Source: Phycisphaeraceae bacterium (GTDB taxonomy: Bacteria > Planctomycetota > Phycisphaerae > Phycisphaerales > Phycisphaeraceae). Taken from it: 5,388 bases of DNA. The DNA is taken from assembly GCA_016763955.1 (NCBI GenBank), contig JAESSU010000207.1, positions 1-5,388 of the forward strand, read 5' to 3'. The first letter of the stretch is position 1, and each line of letters opens with the position of its first letter. The notes below the pieces were generated by a model that was not told the DNA's origin, made no database searches, and was given only the letters and a program-made list of their open reading frames with translations. Positions 1-5,221 of this stretch are shown here, one piece after another. A program made the position numbers and the translations under genes.

Positions 1-15
1 ACTTCCGGGGGGGGG

Positions 16-1221
16 TTAAAATAGGGTTTCGATGGTTGGGATTGGGCCGACGATGGGTGCTAAGTAGGTCTTAAAGCTTTTATCAATATTGCAGTCATCA
101 ATGATGTATTTTGGATCAAGGGTTTTGGTCTTAGCTGCAACATCGCTTAGTTCAATGCGAGCGTAGGTGACTTGGTAGGGATCGTCACTTAGGCGTTGGA
201 TGGCAATTGAGCCGTCGATGTCGCCGGACATGGCTAGCTCTGCTGCTTTGTAGCCAGTGCCTCGTGCTTCACGTTGATCGACTTCGCTGACGCAGCCTGC
301 GAAGCTGCGTTGGAGGTAACCGAGTGTGTCTGCACGCACGCGAGCGATGCCTAGTTTAGATTTGATGGCTTTGGAGATGAAGTCGCCTAGTGCGCCGCTG
401 CCTGAGAGTTGGACATTGCCGTGGCTGTCACGTTCGATTTCTTCGCCTGCTGCTTGGGCGAGTTTTGCTGCTAATGGGTCTCCATTTTCATCATGAATAC
501 CTTCGGAGACTGCCATGACACAGCGGCCATATTTTTTGAACGTACGGTCCACATCAGCCATGATTTTATCGACGGAGAGTCGTGATTCAGGAACGTAGAC
601 TAGATGCGGGCCGTCTTTATCACTGCGGCGGCCAAGGATCGAAGCTGCGGTGAGGAAGCCTGCATGACGGCCCATCACAACATTGATTTTCACGCCCGGC
701 AGGGCTGCGTTGTCCAGATTGTCTCCCATGAATGCTTGAGCGACGAATTTTGCAGCTGAGCCAAACCCGGGGGTATGGTCATTGCAGACAAGATCGTTGT
801 CAATGGTTTTAGGGCAGTGGAAGGCACGCAATTCGTAACCTTCTGCTTTGGCCAGTTCATTGACAATGCGGCAGGTGTCTGAAGAGTCATTGCCACCGAT
901 GTAGAAAAAGTAATGAATATTCTGTGCTTCAAGTACCTTGAGCACGTTTTTGCAGTATTGAGTGTCGGGCTTGTCACGGGAAGAACCTAAGGCCGCTGAG
1001 GGCGTTGCGGCAATTCGGTTTAAACGATCCTGCGCAATGTCTTGAAGCTCAATAAAATCTCCTTTGATCATGCCAGCGACTGCATGGTGGGATCCAAAAA
1101 TTTTACCTTCAAAACCGTTGGCTTTGAGGCCTTCAATGACACCGACCATAGATTGATTGATGACTGCGGTGGGGCCTCCGGATTGACCGATGACTGCATT
1201 CGCTTTGATCACTTGAGACAT
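16..1221 (-). CDS. pfp: Pyrophosphate-dependent 6-phosphofructokinase (PFP type)
   Basis: Cytosolic glycolytic enzyme, 401 residues, that interconverts fructose 6-phosphate and fructose 1,6-bisphosphate. Seen motifs: N-terminal phosphate loop QSGGPTAVIN (13-22), GGNDS (109-113), PKTIDND (137-143) with catalytic Asp141, MGRHAG (183-188), VPES (210-213) and GYLQRS (301-306). In the family, ATP enzymes carry Gly at the two positions equivalent to E. coli Gly104 and Gly124; PPi enzymes carry Asp and Lys. Here these are Asp112 and Lys138, so PPi is the predicted phosphoryl donor and the reaction should be reversible. Asn111 replaces the usual Mg-contacting Asp103, a substitution I recall from other PFP-clade members. 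I chose ATG at 1221 because AAGGAG (1237-1232) lies 10 bases upstream; an in-frame TTG at 1230 would sit against that site. The C-terminus (GPIPTIETLF) looks complete. It lies 128 bases downstream of the rhomboid gene on the same strand. Donor specificity is inferred from residues only. Confidence 0.95.
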   Translation of the reverse strand: MSQVIKANAVIGQSGGPTAVINQSMVGVIEGLKANGFEGKIFGSHHAVAGMIKGDFIELQDIAQDRLNRIAATPSAALGSSRDKPDTQYCKNVLKVLEAQNIHYFFYIGGNDSSDTCRIVNELAKAEGYELRAFHCPKTIDNDLVCNDHTPGFGSAAKFVAQAFMGDNLDNAALPGVKINVVMGRHAGFLTAASILGRRSDKDGPHLVYVPESRLSVDKIMADVDRTFKKYGRCVMAVSEGIHDENGDPLAAKLAQAAGEEIERDSHGNVQLSGSGALGDFISKAIKSKLGIARVRADTLGYLQRSFAGCVSEVDQREARGTGYKAAELAMSGDIDGSIAIQRLSDDPYQVTYARIELSDVAAKTKTLDPKYIIDDCNIDKSFKTYLAPIVGPIPTIETLF

Positions 1222-1231
1222 ATTACGCAAA

Positions 1232-1237
1232 CTCCTT
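1232..1237 (-). promoter_or_regulatory. Shine-Dalgarno site of pfp
   Basis: Read on the minus strand, AAGGAG ends 10 bases before the ATG at 1221-1219. It fixes that ATG as the start rather than the in-frame TTG at 1230, which would be only one base away from it. None of the other three genes in the window has a comparable site. Confidence 0.8.
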
Positions 1238-1303
1238 TAGTGGATTGTTGACAATGTGGTAGGCCGATTAACACGGACAATGGACTACGCGATTGAGCGA
1301 ACC

Positions 1304-1332
1304 AGTTTAGGATAAAGCGACCGCTTGTCCAA
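1304..1332 (-). promoter_or_regulatory. Weak candidate promoter for pfp
   Basis: On the minus strand TTGGAC (1332-1327) and TAAACT (1309-1304) are separated by exactly 17 bases, matching the sigma70 consensus at 3 of 6 and 4 of 6 positions. It would give an untranslated leader of roughly 75 bases before pfp. The spacer overlaps an imperfect hairpin at 1310-1330 (AAGC, loop GGTC, GCTT, then GGA/TCC after a mismatch) lying about 20 bases after the rhomboid stop. The hairpin lacks a following T-run, so it is a poor intrinsic terminator. The pfp gene may be transcribed from here or read through from upstream. Confidence 0.25.
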
Positions 1333-1349
1333 TTTTGTCACAGCGAAAG

Positions 1350-2516
1350 TCAAAAGGTTTGGGGCAATTCAGCGAGCAGAGACTTGATGAACTGTTTCTG
1401 ATTGTCGTCGGTGTGATGGCGTTGGGCTTCAAGGAGTAGTTCACGAGCACGCTGATGACGTTTGATATAACGGGTGTAGATCAGCCCCAATAAGAGGTTG
1501 ACCTGATGACGCTGTTGTGAACCGCTATAAGCATTGAGATATAATTCATAAGCATTGGCAGCTGCTGCATGGTTTGAATCGGTCATCAGTTGGTTGGCAA
1601 GGTCTAGTTGCTGTTGCAGACTCATGATCTGCTTTGGTGAGATATGTAACAACTGAGCATAAAATCGTGCAGCTTGTGGTAGATCATGTTGCTCTAACGC
1701 ATGTGAAACCTGCGAACGCAATAAAGCGATCTGCTGGTTTTGAGTGTTCTTTTCAAGGGACGGTGAACCAGACGGACTCATTGCATCAGGCACGGGCGTG
1801 TCGCTGGCGATATGCTCCCAAGGCGAAATCCCCTCATGTGTCATTTTGGTAAACGCGACGCGTCGCTTGTGATGTAGATAGACGCCCATTAGGTCATACG
1901 GTTCATGGCGCAGCAAACGCGCCCAGAGTAGTGTCCAGGCGACGAGAATGCCATATCCATATCCACTAAGATGCGCGATGTAAGCATAGTGAGATTCTTG
2001 ACTCAATAGCAGCATGTACAGATTCTGAGCAATCTGAAAACCGATGAGCAGCATGCTCGAAATTTCAAAGACACCGAAGATCAATAACCAATAAAGAATC
2101 GTCGTGCGGGTATTTGGGAAGAGAACCAGAAAAGCCCCTGTGACAGCTGCTACCGATCCGCTAGCACCAAGTACCGGAGCCACCTCGCCAAGGCAATGTC
2201 CAATGCCTGCAAGGGTTCCACCTGCTAAATAAAACAGCAAGTAACCGACTTTTCCTAACCGATCTTCCACGTTGTTCCCAAAGGCCCATAGGAAAATCAT
2301 ATTGCTTAGTAAATGAAAAAAGTCATGGTGCAAAAATTGGTAACTTAGAAACTGCGTCACACTCGGAGCCAGCGGATTAAGTAGCATCCCTCGCCACTGC
2401 TGGGGTTCTGAAAAGGACTGCAACGCAAAGACCAGTACGTTACATGCAATCAAGGTGATGTTCACCCAAGGCAAGCTGGCAAGGCGGCGGTCTGTTCGCA
2501 GGGGAATCAAGAGCAT
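1350..2516 (-). CDS. Rhomboid-family intramembrane serine protease with C-terminal helical-repeat domain
   Basis: A 388-residue inner-membrane protease expected to cut transmembrane segments of other proteins. The N-terminus (MLLIPLRTDRR) precedes about six to seven membrane helices spanning roughly residues 17-200. Rhomboid signatures are intact: H63-x4-H68-x3-N72 (the oxyanion-side motif), GASG with nucleophile Ser119, and AHLSGYGYG with catalytic His182, so activity is predicted. From about 205 the protein is soluble: a linker to about 260, then a helical, Ala/Leu/Gln-rich segment (about 260-385) resembling two or three degenerate TPR units, probably cytoplasmic and used for protein contacts. 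Compared with GlpG-like rhomboids, the tail is the extra part. The start is ATG at 2516; no Shine-Dalgarno is seen, only AT-rich sequence, but the next residues match the usual family opening. It follows the zinc-ribbon gene by 88 bases and may share its transcript. Substrate is unknown; the TPR assignment is inference. Confidence 0.9.
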   Translation of the reverse strand: MLLIPLRTDRRLASLPWVNITLIACNVLVFALQSFSEPQQWRGMLLNPLAPSVTQFLSYQFLHHDFFHLLSNMIFLWAFGNNVEDRLGKVGYLLFYLAGGTLAGIGHCLGEVAPVLGASGSVAAVTGAFLVLFPNTRTTILYWLLIFGVFEISSMLLIGFQIAQNLYMLLLSQESHYAYIAHLSGYGYGILVAWTLLWARLLRHEPYDLMGVYLHHKRRVAFTKMTHEGISPWEHIASDTPVPDAMSPSGSPSLEKNTQNQQIALLRSQVSHALEQHDLPQAARFYAQLLHISPKQIMSLQQQLDLANQLMTDSNHAAAANAYELYLNAYSGSQQRHQVNLLLGLIYTRYIKRHQRARELLLEAQRHHTDDNQKQFIKSLLAELPQTF

Positions 2517-2604
2517 GGTTTAATTGATGATTTTTGAATTTTTTAAAAGTTCAGATAACACGTTGAGCTTTGTTGCACGTCGATTCGAGATCACCCATTG
2601 AAAA

Positions 2605-3843
2605 TTACTGAGGTCTGTTGGGTTTAACGGATTCACCAAATGCGATGAGTTTCCAACCGTCGATGGCCCATGACTTGGAAATGGGCAGCTTAACTAGAAA
2701 CTCGACACGCTGGCGTGGGGCTAACATGCGTTGCCAACTCACTCGCCAATGCGCTAATTCTTCGCCGCTTTTATCGACAGCCATGATGGAGAAAACGCAA
2801 CGTTGTAGCGGTTTGTCCAATGGGTTGTATGCTGCAATAAGTAGCTGAGCGTGTTCACCTTCGATCTGTGATTCAATCATCGGTTCACGCAAAGCAATGC
2901 TGTTGTCCATTGATATGAGGACTTGGGTCTGGCTGACCATTTTGCTCATTCGACTTGCAAGGTCACGGGGGAGTGCAATTTTTAACGTGCCTGTGGAACG
3001 GATTCCCATCGTCGAATCAGTGAGTAGCGTTAGCGGGATTTGGTTGGTGGCAAAGATACGATTGCGGCTATCAACTAGAGACAGATGCAGGATTGCTAAT
3101 TCCAGAACACTCGGAGAGTCAATGGAATAGGAGACCACATATGTTATGTTCGCTTCATCACGACTCACGGCTGTACCGGGTTGGATATGGATTTCACCGC
3201 GGTCTTCAAAAGCTTCATAGGGTTCGTCAACTAAACGCCAGAAGGGGGCAGCGAGTAGTTCTGCTTTGATTGAGATGAGGTTCCGATTGTACCAGTCGTT
3301 AGCAGGTGACTTGGGGGCACTTTTAAACACGATCATACCGTCATCGGATTTTAGGGGTTGATCATCGTTTTTATGAGCCATCATGAACATGTACACCAGC
3401 ACGGCGACGGGTAAACACACTGAAAGGACACCAATAATTGAGCGAATAATCATCCGCTTGCGTTCACGCTGCGCTCGCCGCTGCGCAATCATGAGTTGGA
3501 CTTGGGCAGGCGGTTTGGGTTTAGGTTGAGGGTGGAGCGTTGGATCTTCTTCGGGTGTCATCAAGGGCGGATCAGCCGCTGGCGGACGCTGTTCGGGTTG
3601 TCGTCGTGTCTGACGTTGTCCATGTGCTGGGTGAGCCGGTGCTGGTGGTTTGGTCACAGGGCTGCCAAAGAGCAGGTGATTGGGGGTTGCACCATCTTCG
3701 GCGGGGACGGCAATGAGTCGTTGAACCTGTTCAGCAGACAACTGATAACGATGTTGGCATTGGCTACATGACGTTTTGGCACCGATTCGCACGAAGATGT
3801 GCTCGGATTTATGTTGGCAGGCTGGGCAAGTCAGTTCATACAT
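2605..3843 (-). CDS. Zinc-ribbon, single-pass membrane protein of unknown function
   Basis: A 412-residue protein I cannot name. Seen: an N-terminal zinc ribbon with CPAC (Cys6, Cys9) and CSQC (Cys26, Cys29); a Pro/Gln/Lys-rich linker (about 50-115); a strongly basic stretch (QRRAQRERKR, 121-130); one hydrophobic helix (about 133-155); and a soluble part (about 160-412) with alternating beta-like segments, probably two sandwich domains (about 228-295 and 315-405). The basic residues before the helix predict the ribbon in the cytoplasm and the C-terminal part outside. The layout recalls proteobacterial proteins with an MJ0042-type ribbon, linker, membrane helix and DUF3426 domain; the last 80 residues (pattern of polar turn, AVDKSG, then LPISKSW) fit that kind of fold, but this is resemblance by eye. 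The start is ATG at 3843, immediately before the ribbon; the nearest purine-rich stretch (AAGGGG) is about 15 bases upstream, so the ribosome site is weak. It is first of the co-directional set and divergent from moaA. Confidence 0.82.
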   Translation of the reverse strand: MYELTCPACQHKSEHIFVRIGAKTSCSQCQHRYQLSAEQVQRLIAVPAEDGATPNHLLFGSPVTKPPAPAHPAHGQRQTRRQPEQRPPAADPPLMTPEEDPTLHPQPKPKPPAQVQLMIAQRRAQRERKRMIIRSIIGVLSVCLPVAVLVYMFMMAHKNDDQPLKSDDGMIVFKSAPKSPANDWYNRNLISIKAELLAAPFWRLVDEPYEAFEDRGEIHIQPGTAVSRDEANITYVVSYSIDSPSVLELAILHLSLVDSRNRIFATNQIPLTLLTDSTMGIRSTGTLKIALPRDLASRMSKMVSQTQVLISMDNSIALREPMIESQIEGEHAQLLIAAYNPLDKPLQRCVFSIMAVDKSGEELAHWRVSWQRMLAPRQRVEFLVKLPISKSWAIDGWKLIAFGESVKPNRPQ

Positions 3844-4027
3844 AGTTATTGAATCCAGCCCCTTACTTTAGCAGCAAATGAAGATCGCACAATTCGGCGA
3901 CTCGTTTTAGCACGCAGTCATAACCGGTTGCCTGACTATGAGTCTTATCGGGCAATCGTGTAAAATCCTTTATCACATGGTTAGAGAATTCTTACTACTT
4001 TTTTTCGACCTGTTTATCGAATCCGTG

Positions 4028-4076
4028 TTTTGCAAAATTTCTGGATACTTGGCCCCATTAAAGAGGCAATTTTGTA
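4028..4076. repeat. Palindrome and inverted repeat upstream of moaA
   Basis: TTTTGCAAAA at 4028-4037 is a perfect 10-bp palindrome. Overlapping it, TGCAAAATT (4031-4039) pairs with AATTTTGTA (4068-4076) over 9 bp including one G-T pair, leaving 28 bases between. The element lies about 30 bases upstream of the moaA -35 box, where a regulator could bind; it could equally be chance in AT-rich DNA. Confidence 0.4.
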
Positions 4077-4104
4077 GCTTAATTTCAGTTCACCGCTTTA
4101 TCGC

Positions 4105-4133
4105 CTTACAGTTTAATCATAAAGCCTTATAAT
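4105..4133 (+). promoter_or_regulatory. Sigma70-type promoter of moaA, predicted leaderless
   Basis: CTTACA (4105-4110, 4 of 6 to consensus) and a perfect TATAAT (4128-4133) are separated by the optimal 17 bases. A start point about 7 bases after the -10 box would fall near 4140-4142, at the moaA ATG (4142), so the transcript would have essentially no leader. This agrees with the absence of any Shine-Dalgarno sequence before that ATG. The start point itself is inferred from spacing. Confidence 0.65.
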
Positions 4134-4149
4134 CATCACCCATGATTAT
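4129..4149. repeat. 21-bp inverted repeat over the moaA -10 box and start codon
   Basis: ATAATCAT (4129-4136) and its exact complement ATGATTAT (4142-4149) flank CACCC. A further direct copy of TAATCAT lies at 4114-4120, 16 bases upstream of the first arm's TAATCAT. Position over the -10 box and the predicted start point suits a repressor operator. If transcription instead began upstream, the same arms could form an mRNA hairpin enclosing the start codon. Neither role is shown by sequence alone. Confidence 0.45.
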
Positions 4150-5221
4150 CGCATTGCCTGTTATTTTACAAGGTCCCGTCCGCCCGAACTTTGCTCAAGG
4201 TCCGCGGTCGCTATCTGCATTGAAATTGTTGCGATTGTCAGTGACTGACCGTTGTAATCTGCGCTGTATGTACTGCATGCCTCAACAAGGTGTTGAGTTC
4301 GCCCCAAAGTCCGATAGCTTGTCTCCTAAGCAGATCATTGCAGTTGCTCATGCAGCGGTTGATATCGGGGTAACGCATCTAAAAATCACAGGCGGTGAAC
4401 CCACCGTTCGGCCAGACCTACTGGAAATTACACGTGGACTCTCTGCACTTAAACCTGCGGATTTGTCCATGACAACCAACGGCTTGTCACTGCACCGCCA
4501 AGCAACACAACTCAAAGACGCGGGCATTGACCGCTTGACTATCAGTTGGGATTCTTTGCAACCACGAAGACTTGCTCGGATTGCAGGCGCAGCACTGGCC
4601 ACTGATTCATCACAGGTTTGCTACGACCGGGGAATGAAACTCCTTGAACAATTACAACAGGGTTTTGATGCTGCGATTTCAGCAGGGTTTAAAAAAATTA
4701 AAATCAACACCGTCGTCATCGGCAATGTTAATGATGATGAAGTGGCAGACTTTGCACGTCTGACCTTAGAAAACGATTGGACCGTTCGTTTTATCGAGTA
4801 CATGCCCTTAGGTGATAGTCAGCTAACTGCAAACTATGACCAGTCGCCTAGCACGGTGGATAATCAGTTGATCATCCGTCGCATTGAGTCGGTCTTTGGT
4901 TCTTTGATTCCTGTGAACCGTGATAAGGAAGCTGGGGTCGGCCCTGCTGAGGTTTATCGCATTCAAAATTCTACGGGCAGGATCGGTTTTATCTCCGCGA
5001 TGAGTCAGCCATTTTGTGAGACTTGTAATCGCCTAAGACTCACATCCAAAGGTGAACTCCGAGCATGCCTATTTGATGGCGGCGAAGTGGACATCTTACC
5101 TGCTTTGTATCCAAGCCCCGACCCCCGGAAGCTCGTCGAACTGATGCGTCAATGCGTGTTAGAAAAACCGGAAGTTCATTCCATCCGTGGCAATCGTTCG
5201 ATGTCACAACTTGGCGGTTAA
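4142..5221 (+). CDS. moaA: GTP 3',8-cyclase MoaA (molybdenum cofactor biosynthesis)
   Basis: A radical SAM enzyme, 359 residues, that starts molybdenum cofactor synthesis by converting GTP to 3',8-cyclo-7,8-dihydro-GTP, which MoaC then turns into cyclic pyranopterin monophosphate. Cytosolic, with two 4Fe-4S clusters. Seen: N-terminal cluster CNLRCMYC (Cys38, 42, 45), SAM-contact GGEP (84-87), and C-terminal cluster Cys292, Cys295, Cys309 with the family spacing (CxxC, then 13 residues, then C). The NRLRL segment supplies Arg297 and Arg299, matching the GTP-contacting arginines described for S. aureus MoaA. The tail ends in the conserved Gly-Gly (SMSQLGG) needed for activity in the family. It is about 30 residues longer than E. 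coli MoaA: some 14 extra at the N-terminus and about 15 in an insertion near residues 150-164. The ATG at 4142 has no Shine-Dalgarno but fits the adjacent promoter; a start at a downstream TTG is possible. No other moa gene is adjacent. Confidence 0.96.
   Translation: MIIALPVILQGPVRPNFAQGPRSLSALKLLRLSVTDRCNLRCMYCMPQQGVEFAPKSDSLSPKQIIAVAHAAVDIGVTHLKITGGEPTVRPDLLEITRGLSALKPADLSMTTNGLSLHRQATQLKDAGIDRLTISWDSLQPRRLARIAGAALATDSSQVCYDRGMKLLEQLQQGFDAAISAGFKKIKINTVVIGNVNDDEVADFARLTLENDWTVRFIEYMPLGDSQLTANYDQSPSTVDNQLIIRRIESVFGSLIPVNRDKEAGVGPAEVYRIQNSTGRIGFISAMSQPFCETCNRLRLTSKGELRACLFDGGEVDILPALYPSPDPRKLVELMRQCVLEKPEVHSIRGNRSMSQLGG

Larger units (their letters stand above)
3844..4141. other. Divergent intergenic region between the zinc-ribbon gene and moaA
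   Basis: 298 bases, AT-rich toward the moaA side. It contains a good plus-strand promoter at its right end, a perfect 10-bp palindrome and a 9-bp inverted repeat in the middle, and a seven-T run at 3999-4005. For the minus-strand gene only a poor candidate is visible (TTGTGC, 16 bases, TAAAGT, with the -10 at 3870-3865). An open frame of 64 codons on the plus strand (3938-4132) has no ribosome site and odd composition, and I do not call it a gene. I recognise no riboswitch or structured RNA here by eye. Confidence 0.6.

Noticed and set aside
690..977. Second minus-strand open frame inside pfp
   Set aside because: It overlaps the conserved active-site coding of pfp in another frame, and its Thr/Pro/Ser-rich product has no motif. 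A shadow frame.
1222..1230. Three-codon N-terminal extension of pfp from a TTG at 1230
   Set aside because: The AAGGAG site would be one base from that TTG but is ideally spaced for the ATG at 1221.
1042..1251. Plus-strand open frame antisense to the 5' end of pfp
   Set aside because: Antisense to conserved PFK codons, without a ribosome site or recognisable product.
3496..3771. Plus-strand open frame antisense to the Pro-rich linker of the zinc-ribbon protein
   Set aside because: Its length is explained by the biased Pro/Gln/Arg codons on the opposite strand; the Trp/Arg/Cys-rich product is typical of antisense noise.
3961..3966. TAAAAT as a second plus-strand -10 box in the divergent region
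   Set aside because: No acceptable -35 hexamer lies 16 to 18 bases upstream (ATGAGT at 3938-3943 matches only 3 of 6), and the extended -10 TG is one base out of register.
3985..4005. AGAATTCT palindrome near a seven-T run as an intrinsic terminator
   Set aside because: The palindrome has no loop and low GC content, so it cannot form a stable hairpin; no upstream plus-strand gene needs a terminator here.
3938..4132. Plus-strand open frame of 64 codons in the divergent intergenic region
   Set aside because: It has no ribosome-binding site, an unusual Phe/Leu/Cys-rich composition typical of AT-rich noncoding DNA, and it runs through the moaA promoter. No recognisable motif.
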